A stretch of DNA of 64,000 nt. Source: Zea mays (Eukaryota; Streptophyta; Magnoliopsida; Poales; Poaceae). The stretch spans positions 134,552,207-134,616,206 of the forward strand of contig NC_050098.1 of NCBI RefSeq assembly GCF_902167145.1. The letters run 5' to 3'. The notes under the pieces are model-generated. The model ran no database searches, was not told the origin of the DNA, and saw only the letters and a program-made list of their open reading frames with translations. Positions 1-11,016 of the stretch are shown here, piece after piece; position 1 is the first letter of the stretch, and the number at the start of each line of letters is the position of its first letter. A program made the translations under genes and the position numbers.

Positions 1-442
1 CACCACCATGCGATGAGTACCCTAGTATTAGAAGTCGTGACCTAGGGGGTCCAGACACACGGGTCGGCCTCCTAGTCTAGATCCTACAGGTCCTGTTGCG
101 TAAGTCAAAGGATGAAGGATACCAGTTAATGGATTCGATGGGTGCACTATTGAAACTCCCTAGCTAAGGTTGTGTGCAGGTCCGGGTGCCAGTCGAAATA
201 CCCTCCTGGGGGCTAGGTCGCCAACTCTTTCTTAAACATACTGGCATCCAGCCTCGACAAGTCGAGACCACATCCCAGAGGGGCCAAGTACCAGGGAAGA
301 AGTTGACAACAACACACATAGCAAAGGGCATGCAGATAAGTTGTAATGTTACTAGACAAGTAGTACTTAAAAGTATCTTACAAAACCAAAATATGATAAG
401 CCGCTCCGTAGCGGAACCCCTGCTTTCTCTCTGCAGATCCGA
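1..442. other. noncoding spacer before the antisense ORF
   Basis: No conserved coding signal is visible on either strand. Short open frames here lack recognisable domains. By position it is the spacer between the off-window pol gene and the 3' end of the antisense ORF. Confidence 0.5.
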
Positions 443-3400
443 CTACTCATCATCAGCGGGATCTCGCTGGAAGCGCTTGGCCACCACGTCTACAGCGTCT
501 TGCACGCTCCCCCGGGCGGCTTCTTCGGTATCGACCACCGGACCGGCGATCACCGGCCCCAAGGAGATGGCCGGGTCGTGGCTCCGGAAGCACGTCAGGA
601 TGTACTCTATCACCGCCCGGCAGAGTCTACTGCCCTCAACCTCCAGGCGGGCGCCAAGGATCTGATCCAGGCGTCGGAGGCGGTCAGCAGCGGAATCCAG
701 CACCGGGAGCGTGTCGGAAATGGACACCGACTGCTTCGACACTGGGATGGGGCTCACCCCCAGCGGCACCAGAGCCGAGCTTGCCTCATCGGCCCATGCG
801 GCGATACGCTGGACCCCGATGCGATGCTCCGCCCGGAGATCTTCTAGCGTCTTCTTCATTGTCTCTACCGCCTGGGAACCCAGAGCCGCCTGCGCCATCT
901 AGGCTACCTGCGCTGCCTGCGCCGTCTGGAACCGGCGGACCCGCTCCTCCAGTGTCCGCTCTTTCTCTTCCAGTTCCTTCTCCTTCTCCTCCGCCTCGAG
1001 CTCGTGCTCGGCCAGCAACTTTTCCCGCTTTTCCCACATCTCCACCCTCCAGGCGAGGTCCTTCTCCTGTCGGATGAGATCCGTCGCCCGCTCCTCCAGG
1101 GAGGCATCCTTCTCCTTGAGGTTTTCCTCGGCGAGAGAGATGTTGCTAGCCCTGTCATCAAGCTCCTGCTGCAGCTTCTGCAATGCCGCCTCAGTCGCGG
1201 TCTACTCATCCTGCTGCTTCTCCAGCATTGCATTATAGGCTTTTAACTTCTCATGGAATTCCGTGATGACCGCCTCCCACTGGTCCAAGTGCTCTTTCTT
1301 CTTGACCAGCCCCTTCTCCTCCTGGGTCACCTTCCGCTCCCGCTCGAGCACCTTCTCCAGGTCCTCCTTGAGGTCCTCACGCTCCTTCTCAAGCTCGGAC
1401 CGCTCCGAAGCAAATTGGCAGGATGTAGCCTTGGTACGTTCCTCCAGCTGGGTGCGCCAATCGCCAAGGTGCTGGTGCTCAGTCTCGAGCGCCTCCCACT
1501 CCCGCAGGATCGCCGCCTCGGTCTCTCGGAGAGCCTGATGAGCGCGGGATAGCACCCGAGGGAGGGGAGGCGGCGCTGTTTTTGGCCCGGCGCCGGTCTG
1601 GAGCCGTCGCCCAAGAATAACCTCCGGCTCCTCCGGAATGGACGGTGGGATGGAATCGGGCATGCCCCCCCGCGGCTTCCGCTGTTGCCGAAGGTATATT
1701 CGACGACATCACCGTCGCCGTTGGGTCTACAGTAGCCGTTGGTGGTGCTACTGCTACTGGACCCCCGGCTGGAGCCTGGGGGCCCGACGGCACTGCCTTG
1801 GCAGTGACAGCTGGAACCTGGGGGCCCGACGGCGCTGCCGCGGCAGCAGCAGTCGGAACCTGGGGGCATGACGGCGCTGCATCGGCAGTGGCAGGCGGAA
1901 CCTGGGGGCTCGATGGCGCCGCCTCAGCAGTGGCAGGCGGAGGCAGGTCACCGGCATCAAGGCCAGCAGACACCTGCTGCTGGGAGCCGGACTCACCAGT
2001 GGGAGCGACTTTGGAGACAGAGGGAGAAGAGGCCTTGATAAGCAAAGGATGGGTTAATACCCGTCAACATGGTAACTAGACCAATGGGGAAAATGAAATG
2101 GGGTAAACTTACTTGGGGCCCTGGACCTTCCAACGACCTTGGAAGCGAGACGTCCGCTGCCCCTGCTGCTGTTGCTGTTGTTGATGCTGATGCCCTTGCG
2201 GCGGTGGCAAGCCAGATGATGGTGGCGGCGGTGGCGGCGGGACTGATGGTGGTGCTGGTGGAGGACTGACGCGCCTCTGCGAGCCCTGGGCCGGGGAGTC
2301 GGCCTCCCCGACCCCGCCAGCTGTCCTCTGGCGCTTCTGAGGGAGGTCCGAATCAAGGGGCGGATCCGCGACGAAAGACCCATCGGCACGATGCAGTCGG
2401 TGCCGCCTCTCTCCCTCCGACCTCCCGGAACCACTCGGGGTGGAAGAACTGCTCGCAGCTCCCTTGCCCTTGCCCGAGGGGCTGAGGGTCGCGGGGGGAG
2501 CTCTGGAGCCGGCATCGGCTGGCCGGGAACCTCTGGCCGGTGCACCGGGGATCTGAATCCTGCAGTGGGGGTCCCGGCCGCCGGTCTGGCGAACCGCTAC
2601 GCCGCTCTCGTCAAGGGTCGGCAACTAATCCAAGATCGATGTCCTCAACCCTTGGTCGTCGCAAAGCGGAGAAATGCCCTTGGGAGGAATCAAGGACTCA
2701 GCAACGAAGGACTCACCAGTAATCCCCTTCACCAGGAGCTCTAGTTCCTCCCAGGACAAGTCGGTGCCTGGCCCGCGATGGACCCAGCCGAGGTCATTCG
2801 AGCCAGTGAACCAGCAGCTCAGGCGTGCCCTCGCCTGCAGCGGCGCGATCCGGCGCTGCAAGAAGTCGCCGACCACGTGCATCGACGTCAGACCACCGGT
2901 CGCCAGGGACTCGATCCTGCCCAACACGGGCTCAAACTCTGGTGCCAACGGTGTCTTAGCTCTCCATTGCTTCTTGTCGAGCCTCAGCCCGTCACTCGGT
3001 AATACGAGGCGATCGCTGGCCTCGGTACTGGCGATCACCCATTCGGCCTACCAGTTTTCCCACCTCGCGCCGCTGAGGGAGGAGATATAGGCACCGGCCG
3101 AAACCGCCCTCGTCTGGAAGTAATACACATCGAGATGGTCCTTGGCCTTCCCGAACTTCACCAGCACGAAAAAATGGCGGAAGAGAGAGGTGCACGGCGC
3201 TACCCCCACGAACATCTCGCACAGGTGAGCGAAGATGGCCGCCTGAAGGATGGAGTGGGGTGTGAGGTGCTGGAGCTGGAGACCGAGATCCTCCAACAGT
3301 AACATGAAGAAGGGGGAGATCGGCAACCACAACCCGCACGAGAGGTAGGAGACAAAGAGCACAAACTCCCCGGCGGTGAGATCACCAAGGGGGAAGCGCC

Positions 3401-3508
3401 AGCCTGGATCCTCTAGGCGTGCGACGGCGCACTCCATCCGAGCAGGCGGCGCACCGTGTCGAGCCTCCTCTCGGTCTAGTAACGCTCAGGATGAACTAGT
3501 GAAGCCAT
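443..3508 (-). pseudogene. degenerate antisense ORF with 'putative gypsy type transposon' domain (PF04195-like)
   Basis: The frame runs antisense to its host element. The likely start is the ATG at 3508-3506 in a good context (AGCCATGG). A one-base frameshift near 3440 then leads into a frame that reads ECAVARLEDPGWRF at about 3437. The N-terminal ~130 residues resemble PF04195, a domain common in grass antisense ORFs. A Ser/Pro/Gln-rich stretch follows (about 2110-2550), then an Ala/Pro repeat region with recurring PSGPQVP-like units (1680-2000), then a long Glu/Lys/Arg coiled coil (900-1600). In-frame TAG stops lie at 3048-3050, 2625-2627, 1202-1204 and 899-901. An intron is likely near 2034-2112. 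The molecular function is unknown. PF04195 proteins are named transposase-like in databases but no catalytic triad is visible here. Confidence 0.75.
2034..2112 (-). other. putative intron in the antisense ORF
   Basis: On the minus strand the Pro/Gln-rich frame meets a stop inside a strong donor GTAAGT (2112-2107). About 75 nt later the sequence CTTATCAAG provides an AG acceptor after a pyrimidine-containing stretch. The best-looking Ala/Pro frame downstream differs by one base from the frame this splice gives, so either the acceptor differs or a frameshift follows. Acceptor placement is uncertain. Confidence 0.45.
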
Positions 3509-4047
3509 GGCTGCTACAGTGGCGAAAAACAGAGAAATATGAGTGCAACAGAGGCGCAGAGGACTCAGAGGAGAAAGGACGCAGCAGTTGAAGAAAGTGT
3601 GAATGTGTAACTGCTGGCCGCGGAATGAGTCCCCTTTTTCAAAGAAGGCTCTCCCGCTCGCGTCCCAATCCCATCCAACGCGCACCCAGTGCTCGTAGTG
3701 ACCCAGTCCCCGACATGGGGGCCCAGGTCCACATGTCACGCACCTGGAGAACCGGCCTCCGACTGCGTAGAAGACGGACCGTCCCCCCGGAAGCAAACTG
3801 TCACGCATGACCGCACGTCGCCTAGGGGCCGCTGAAGGATATTTTAACTTAGGCGGTGGCAATGAGATGCCCCGCGTGCGGCCTGACGAAACCACCGGGA
3901 GTGGGGGCCTTGTACCTACCAGCTGCGGGGACAGACGTGGCAGGCAGCATGACCGAAGGCGGGTTGGCGGCGGCTACGTCAGCAAGTGCCCGAAAATGGC
4001 ACGCCAACCAGGCTTTGGCCCCACCTACAGGCTTGTAACCTCCCCTG
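3509..4047. other. spacer between antisense ORF start and PPT
   Basis: No sense-strand coding is visible. By position it would be the promoter and leader region of the antisense ORF. An AT-rich TTAAAATAT on the minus strand (about 3841-3852) is the only TATA-like motif noted, and it lies over 300 nt upstream of the ATG. Confidence 0.35.
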
Positions 4048-4066
4048 AGGTGGGCCCAGGGGCCAC
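4048..4066 (+). other. polypurine tract next to the 3' LTR
   Basis: The purine-rich stretch GAGGTGGGCCCAGGGGCCAC ends directly before the LTR's TGTCGG. This is the expected place for plus-strand priming in a + oriented element, but the tract is interrupted by pyrimidines. Confidence 0.55.
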
Positions 4067-5114
4067 TGTCGGTACCCTGGAACAGGGGTACCCCTTACTA
4101 TAATATGAAGGCACGGTAAACAGCGCCCGACCCCACCACGTGGGCGACTCCGGGGCCACCAGGTGACCAGATAAGGTAACATATACCGTGATATCGTCAG
4201 TGGATCCGGACCCCCGTGAGAAAGTGCCGGATCCCAGCATAAATGACCTGGACCTCTGGGTTCCCCTGAATGGGACCTGGACCCCTCTAAGTGAGGTCCG
4301 GGCCACCCACGACAAGATCTCGGGACAAAGAATACCTTGGCCTAAGTCAAGGACGTATAGGGGTCCGGCATAGACACTTGTCAGGGTCTTGCCCAGCGCG
4401 CCTCCGCTCCCCGCTCAGGCGGGGACCCGGTGCTGCCACGTGGCCTACTGCCCGTGACGTAAGACGGCGGGCAGAGTCTGACGTAAGGCCTCTAGGCCAC
4501 GCGATCTCTGCATTTATTGCGGAGAAGACGCGCCGCCTGTCCTCCCTGCAGACAAGCGATGTGCCGACTCGGCATTTAATGTGCCCCGTCCACTCTGATG
4601 GCAGGCGACGACCAGACCACCCTACAGGTGGCGTGCCTGTCCAATCAGACAACGGGCAGTACGCCCACACCGCTGTGCGCACGCAGCGGTCATCATGACT
4701 TGTACGATACCGAGGAACCTTCTGCGGCACGCCAATCCAACTCAAGCGACGGATGTCGGGACACAAGGAGATGGCACAAGGTGACCGACATTATCTGCTT
4801 CGGGTATTCCATTTGTTATGTCCCTAGGCCCACATGTTGGGGTTCAGTGTCTTTGTACGTGCTCCCCTTTGAGCTATAAAAAGGAGGGCACGCGACAGAG
4901 ATAAGGCAGACTCAATTCTCAAGCTTCCACAGCAATCCAACACACAGTGGAGTAGGGTGTTACGCTCCGGTGGCCCGAACCACTATAAATCCTTGCATGT
5001 TCATGTGCTTGATGTTCGCTTAGCAGGACAGGAAAAACGCTTAAGCCCCTTCCTCATCTTAGGATTTAGGGCGGGTGCAGTCCACCACCCGGTCGGAGAA
5101 TTCCCTCTCGGACA
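4067..5114 (+). repeat. 3' LTR, 1048 bp, Tat-lineage gypsy
   Basis: It starts TGTCGGTACCCTGG and ends CTCGGACA, giving TGTC...GACA inverted termini. A TATA box at 4874-4884 gives + orientation. Immediately beyond 5114 the interrupted copia integrase frame begins. The expected TSD is AAAAC (5115-5119), whose partner would lie outside the window. Confidence 0.85.
4874..4884 (+). promoter_or_regulatory. TATA box of the LTR promoter
   Basis: CTATAAAAAGG lies about 230 bp before the LTR end, a usual U3/R position for a plant LTR promoter. Confidence 0.7.
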
Positions 5115-6340
5115 AAAACCCTCATCACATTTCTTCTCAAATTTAGAGACTCGGCTTCCCTTTCTCAAAATATAGCATTTGCAACCGAATACTCTAAAAT
5201 ATGATATATTTGGTTTTCTACCAATGAGCAATTCATAGGGAGTTTTCTTCAAAAGCTTGTGACAATATAGCCTATTTGATGAATGGCAAGCGGTGTTTAT
5301 TGCCTCGGCCCAATAAGAATCCGACACATTATATTCCACTAACATAGACCTAGCCATATCAATGAGAGTCCTATTCTTTCTTTCAACAATACCATTTTGT
5401 TCCAGGGTATATTTGGAAGAGAATTCATGTTTAATACCCTTGTCATCACAATATTCATCAAATCTTGCATTTTTGAATTCCGACCCATTATCACTTCTAA
5501 CTTTCTTGATATCAAAATCAAATTGATTTTGAGCCAATATAGCAAATGACTTGAATGTTTCAAACACATTAGATTTATCCCAAAGAAAATAAACCCAAGT
5601 GAATCTAGAATAATCATCCACAATCACAAGACAATAGGAATTACCACCAATACTCACAAACGATGTGGGCCCAAATAAATCCATGTGAAGTAATTCCAAA
5701 GGTCGATGAGTAGACATTTGACTTTATTTGGATGAGTATTTGTCACTTGCTTCCCGGCTTGACAAGAGCTACACAATTTGTTCTTCTCAAATTTCATATC
5801 TTTCAAGCCACGGACTAAGTCATGCTTGGTTAACCGATTGAGTTGCTTCATTCCAACATGACCGAGTCTTCTATGCCATAACCAACCTAGTGAAGCCTTT
5901 GAGAATAAGCAAGTTGTGAGCTTTGCCTCACTAGATGAGAAATCAACAAGGTAAAGATTTTCATGTCTAAAACCTTTAAACTTAAGATTGCTACCATCAA
6001 CACTAGAGACAATAACATCATCAACCGTGAAATTGCAACTAAATCCTAAATCACATAATTGAGCTACGGATAGTAAATTAAAATTCAAAGACTCAACCAA
6101 GAGCATATTTGATATGGAATGATCATTCGAAATAGCAATTTTACCCGATCCTTTAACCTTTCCTTTGCGATTATCTCCAAATGTGATACTATCATAATTT
6201 GAGCAATCTTCCTCACTCATTTGGGTGAACATTTTCATATCTCCGGTCATGTGTTGAGTGCATCCACTATCTAACACCCAATGATTTCCTCCCGCCTTGT
6301 AGTTCACCTTCAAAAGGAAATCAATCTCTTTTAGGTAACC
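5115..6340 (-). pseudogene. copia pol fragment: protease, GAG-pre-integrase, integrase
   Basis: The protease motif WVLDSGCTQHMTG lies near 6250-6290 (copia aspartic protease, DSG). The GAG-pre-integrase zinc-binding part follows (WLWHRRLGHVGMKQL ... CSSCQAGKQ, about 5750-5890). The integrase core shows LLHMDLFGP, then D in SDNGSEF, then E in NGIVERKNRTL, so the D,D,E residues are present. The frame shifts near 6330 and again near 5720. The sequence stops right after KKCDEGF, where copia pol normally continues, because the gypsy LTR starts there. Confidence 0.85.
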
Positions 6341-8265
6341 AAACTTGCTTGGTTCCTTGGATGTTAGTGACCAAGGTCTTTGGCACCCAAATAGCTTTCT
6401 TTTTGTTGACAACAATTGAAGTACCAACAAATCTAGCATGAACACCTTTTGCATTATGAGAAAGAACATAACAATGCTCAAAACAAGTGGAGGATACATT
6501 CTTGAGCTTAGGACAATTTTTCTTAATATGTCCCTTCTTGTGACACTTGTGACACACTTTGTCACATTCTTTCACAAACAATGTCTTTTGCTTTATAAAA
6601 GCATTCTTTCCTTTCTTGGGAACATATCCAAGACCCTCACGGTTAAGTGAGCACCGTTGACTTCCCAATATGAAATCCAATTTAGCCTTTCCAGCATATG
6701 CCTTCTCTAGATCATGAGTTAGAGCATTTACTCTATCTACTAACACTTCATTCTCAACAATTATTTTTGATTCATAAGAGCAATATTATCATTCATAAGA
6801 GAAATTTTGCATTTATCACAAATAGAGTTAGTAGGTAGTGGTTCACTTGTAGGACTATCAAGTAAGTCACAAGTGACTCCAACATCCTCGGTGACCACCA
6901 CAACTTCATGCACAATAGATGATTTTTGAGCATCCACAAGCTTCTCACAATTCTCTTTTAGATCGTTGTGAGAGGTCTTGAGCTCCTCAAAAGACACTTG
7001 GAGGTTTTTATACAATTCCTTCAAGGTCTTAAATTTTTCTTTTTCTTTGTGCATGTAGTCATCGGCCTCACCTAACATTCTAACAAGATCATCATATGAA
7101 TAGCCATCATCATCAACATCATCATCATCATTTATATCATTTAAATCGGTGATGATTTTTACCTTAGCATCTCCCTTTGCCATGAGACAATGGGGGGATG
7201 AGAAGAGTGAGGGAGCTTCCTTGATGGCAATTCCGGCATTAAGATTGGATGAGGTGTCATCATCATCATCATTCGAGCTATCATCCGAGTCCCATTCAAC
7301 TAGGTAGGCTTTACCATCTTTCTTCTTGTTGTAGAATTTCTTTTTCTTCTTATCACCTTCATCTTTGCCCTTCTTCTTCTTCTTGTTAGGGCAATTCATG
7401 GCAATGTGACCGGGTTCCCCACATTCAAAACATTTCCTATCATTGAAAGCATTTCTTCTTGATGTTTGACCTCTTCTAGGTTGACCTCTCTTCATCTTCA
7501 TGAATTTGTTAAATTTCCTTACAAATAGAGCCATATCACCATCACTCTCACTTTCATTTTCTTCATCACTACTATCTTCTTTTTCAATTGCCTTAGAAGC
7601 TTTAGCTTTGAGAGCAATTGATTCATTCTTCACTTTCTTTGCCAAACTTATAGCATCGGCTTGAGATTTCTTGAATATATCTTGAGTAAGAATTTCCCCC
7701 AATACTTCGGTTGGAGAAGTTGTAGATAGATCACTTCTTACTAACATTGTCACAATGGTCTCATATTTCTCCGGAAGTGATCTAAGGAACTTATGAGTGA
7801 AATCCATATCCGGTACATTAAAACCAAGTCCCTTGAGTTCATTCACTATCTCATTTAACCGGTTGAACATATCGGATACACTCTCATCTTCTTTCATAAT
7901 AAATTGCTCAAACTTTCCTTTCCACACATATAGCTTGGCACTCTTCACAATTGTAGTTCCTTCATGAATTTCCGTTAGCTTAATCCAAATCTCATGAGCG
8001 GTTGTGAGATTCTTGATACGATTGAACTCATTTATATCAAGAGCATCATAGAATACATTCATGGCTTGATCATTTGTAAGAATATTCTCATTGTCACTAA
8101 CGGATGGCTCATCTTCTTTCAACACAATAAATCCATCCTTGACAATTGGCCAAAATTTTCCACCCATTGCTCTAAGATGCATTGACATTCTTATTTTCCA
8201 ATAGTCGTAGTTATTCCATCAAAATGTGATGGCTTCCTAATGTGCACATTGTTGTTGCTAGCCAT
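6321..8265 (-). pseudogene. copia gag polyprotein region
   Basis: The gag starts at the ATG at 8265-8263 (MASNNNVHIRKPSHFDG), an initiation typical of copia gag, and shifts frame by one base near 8215-8225 into a long frame down to 6761. That frame carries a UBN2/DUF4219-like capsid region, a canonical CCHC knuckle (CFECGEPGHIAMNC, near 7390-7435), Lys-rich and acidic stretches and a coiled coil. A shortened A-run near 6763 shifts frame again. The next frame (6746-6321) has a second knuckle, CHKCHKKGHIKKNC. Two knuckles and a long coiled coil fit a Sirevirus-type gag. Confidence 0.8.
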
Positions 8266-8313
8266 TTTGTCCCACTCCGGGATGATTAGATCCACAAACA
8301 ATGGAGTCCTCGG

Positions 8314-8324
8314 CTCTGATACCA
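8314..8324 (-). other. primer-binding site, initiator Met tRNA type
   Basis: The minus strand reads TGGTATCAGAG two bases inside the 5' LTR end. This matches the usual copia PBS for initiator tRNA-Met. Confidence 0.9.
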
Positions 8325-8326
8325 AT

Positions 8327-10003
8327 TGTAGGATCTAGGACACCGGCTAGAGGGGGGTGAATAGACGGTTTTGACTAAAATAAAAAACACTAGGGAAATT
8401 TAATCAATATAACAAGAGGTATAAATTCTCTAGAGATAACAAGTAAATAATCTATGGGAATCAACTAAGGTGATTGAATACTTGATGAACAATATGCAAA
8501 ATACTAATTACTTGCAAGGCAATAAGTAATGCAAGAAAATGAAGACACCAGATTTTATCCCGTGGTATCGGTGATTTGCCGATCACCCCTAATCCACGTT
8601 GAGGTGGACTTCAAGCTCTCACTTGCTCCTCTATCAAGACACGGCTTGATCTTTGAGACAAGTGGACAACAAATCACTCAATACCTCGATTCCACTAATG
8701 TCACCTTTGCCGCTCAGGCGAGGTAGGCGCGAACCCTTCACAATCAACACCGCGGCTTCTCCACAATCTTCTTCGAGAGCTCGACGGAGACAATCACCCG
8801 AACCGTCTAGGAGGCGGCAACCTCCAAGAGTAACAAGCCGATGACGCTTGCTCGGTGTACCACCTAGTGCCTCAAGAATCTCCAATGGATGCAAATGCAC
8901 TAGAAACACTCAATCTCTCACTAGAATGCAATCTCAAGCAAAGAGTGTGAGAGAGTGAGTTGGAGGATCACAAATGAGCTCAATGTATACAAGGAATGGC
9001 CAAGAGGGCCCTCACACATGAGCTCCCCTTCTATTTATAGTCCCTCACTCAAATCCAACCGTTATGAGCAAAAGACACATGTTCTGTGCACACGCGGACG
9101 GTCCACGCCCTACGGTCCGCCGTACACATAACGGCTATTTTCCCGTTTGAAATCTGTCAAAGCTGTCAGAAAAGTAAGGTCCGGACAGTCCGCCCACCTT
9201 GGCCGGACCGTCCGAGACCTGGCAACTCGGAGCACTAGAGCTCTGAACAAGTGGAGTTAACACACGCGGACCGTCCGCCTACAAGGCCGGACGGTCCGTG
9301 ACCTGAGAGTCAGTACTATCTGGACTTATCCTCCGGACAGTCCGTAGTACAAACCCCAAAAACCACACAGTCCCTGCCCAAACCAAATTTGGCACCTACG
9401 AACGGTCCGCCCATCAAGGCCGGATGGTCCGCACTATAATTCAGGGACTGTGCCGAGAGCAACCTCCTCTGGTCAGGACTACAGACGATCCGGCCCCAAG
9501 GCCTAGACGGTCCGTAGTACAAATGAACAGGACCTGTCCGAAGTGAACAGACTTCGGACCCCACTGGAGGATCGCGAACGGTCCGCCCTCAAGGCTCGGA
9601 CGATCCGCACATCACAAGACTTGGCACATCTCAAACAAGCTTTTGAAAGGATTTTTAACTCATGAAATTTGAAGCGCTGTTAGTCCTCATGCAAATGCAA
9701 CCACTAGATGCTCTATGAGGCACTAAGTTTTACACAGATCAAAGTCATTGACCCCTCTTAATAGTACGGCTATCTAACCTACTAATCTGGTCAAGTATCT
9801 TCTCTAAACTCCTGGAGACCGGCAAAAACAAAACCTATGTTATACTTTTGCCTTCACTTGATCCACAACCAATGCTTATAAATCTCCAAGATTTCCTGTT
9901 CTATGTGGTCCAACCCTGCATTCTTATTTCTTCAAGAACCGTTAGTCCACAAATAGTTGTCATTAATTACCAAAACATCACTAAGGGGCCTAGATGATTC
10001 ACA
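8327..10003 (-). repeat. 5' LTR of copia, 1677 bp, with palindrome cluster
   Basis: The + strand starts TGTAGGATCTAG next to the PBS and ends TAGATGATTCACA against foreign gag sequence. The minus-strand TATA is at 9031-9040. Between about 9105 and 9610 it carries roughly seven blocks of CGGAC-N-GTCCG palindromes, often paired around a CAAGGCC spacer. The inferred TSD is ACGGG (10004-10008), with its partner off the window. Confidence 0.8.
9031..9040 (-). promoter_or_regulatory. TATA box of the copia LTR
   Basis: CTATTTATAG on + (CTATAAATAG on -) lies in the LTR in the orientation of the element. Confidence 0.7.
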
Positions 10004-10968
10004 ACGGGTTGCACCTCGGGTGTGGAGGTGGCGCCTTGCTCCAAGTTGACGATGTGTTTGGAGTCTTTGATCATTAGCTCAAAGCTCACAAACGTTCCTA
10101 TCACTTCCTCGGGAGACATTAATTTGTATCTAGGATCCCCACGAATTAATTGAACTTGAGTAGGGTTACAAAATACAAGGGATCTTAGAATAACCTTGAC
10201 CATTTCATAGTCATCACATTTGGTGCTCCCAAGGTTGCGCACTTGGTTGAGCAAGGTCTTGAGCCAGTTGTACATGGCTTGTGGCTCCTCTCCTTAGTTG
10301 AGGACGAATCGACCGAGCTCCCCCTCGATCGTCTCCCGCTTGGTGATTTTGGTCACCTCATCTCCTTCGTGCGCGAACTTTAGGACGTCCCAAATCTCCT
10401 TGGCACTATTTAACCCTTGCACCTTATTATACTCCTCTCGACATAGAGAGGCGAGGAGTATAGTAGTTGCTTGGGAGTTAAAGTGTTGTATTTGGGCGAC
10501 CTTAATCGAGTTGTAGCCTTCGTCCCCTAAGGTAGGTACCTGCGCTCCAAATTCAACAATGTCCCAAATGCTTGCGTGGAGTGAGGTTAGATGATGCCTC
10601 ATTTTATCACTCCACATACAATAGTCCTCACCATCAAAATATGGAGGTTTGCCTAATGGAATGAAAAGTAAAGGAGCACACTTAGAAATACGGGGATAAC
10701 GAAGTGGCATCTTACTATACTTCTTGCACTCATGGCGCTTAGAAGTGACGGACGCCGCGTCAGAGCCGGATGTGGAGGGCGACGTAGAGTCGGTCTCGTA
10801 GTAGACCACTTTCTTCATCTTTTTCTTCTTGTCGCCACTTCGATGCGACTTGATGCGAGGAGGGGATCCCTCTTTGGCTTTGGTGCCGGACTCCCTTCAT
10901 GGAGCCTTCCCGTGGCTTGTGGCCATCTCACCGGTTTCCATCTCCCTCTTAGCGGATCCTCCCGACAT
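10004..10968 (-). pseudogene. Opie/Ji-like gag, N-terminal fragment
   Basis: The gag starts at the ATG at 10968-10966 (MSGGSAKREME). The conserved KKVVYYETDS and a copia gag capsid region follow (FDGEDYCMWSDKMRHHL, then KEIWDVLKFAHEGDEVTK). In-frame stops occur at 10897-10899 (TGA) and 10294-10296 (TAA). The frame reaches EVQPV at about 10010 and then breaks at the copia LTR boundary. The homologous complete gag is at 27366-29987. Confidence 0.85.
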
Positions 10969-11003
10969 CACTTCGAGTTGTTAGACTCTAATGAAGCACC
11001 AAG

Positions 11004-11014
11004 CTCCGATACCA
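11004..11014 (-). other. primer-binding site, one mismatch
   Basis: The minus strand reads TGGTATCGGAG, one change from the usual TGGTATCAGAG, directly inside the 5' LTR. Confidence 0.75.
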
Positions 11015-11016
11015 AT

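Larger units (their letters stand above)
1..5114 (+). mobile_element. 3' part of a Tat-lineage Ty3/gypsy retrotransposon
   Basis: The segment holds a 3' spacer with a long antisense reading frame, a purine-rich tract and a terminal LTR (4067-5114) whose TATA box reads on the + strand, so the element is + oriented and its gag-pol lies left of the window. The LTR ends exactly where a minus-strand copia integrase frame breaks off (5114/5115), so this element inserted into that copia. An antisense ORF between pol and the 3' LTR is known for Tat-lineage elements such as Grande and Cinful/Zeon. The family name is not assigned. Confidence 0.85.
5115..10003 (-). mobile_element. 5' half of a Ty1/copia retrotransposon, truncated by insertion
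   Basis: In minus orientation the order from the right is 5' LTR (8327-10003), PBS (8314-8324), gag (to 6321), protease and integrase, ending inside integrase at 5115 where the gypsy element inserted. RT and RNase H must lie left of the window. The right end abuts the gag of an Opie/Ji-like copia, whose sequence resumes at ACGGGTTGCACC, so this element inserted into that gag. At least four frameshifts make it non-coding. Confidence 0.85.

Noticed and set aside
174..1246. Several + strand open frames over the first antisense ORF
   Set aside because: They are mirror frames of the Glu/Lys-rich coiled coil on minus (Leu/Ser/Pro-rich when read on +), and none has a domain.
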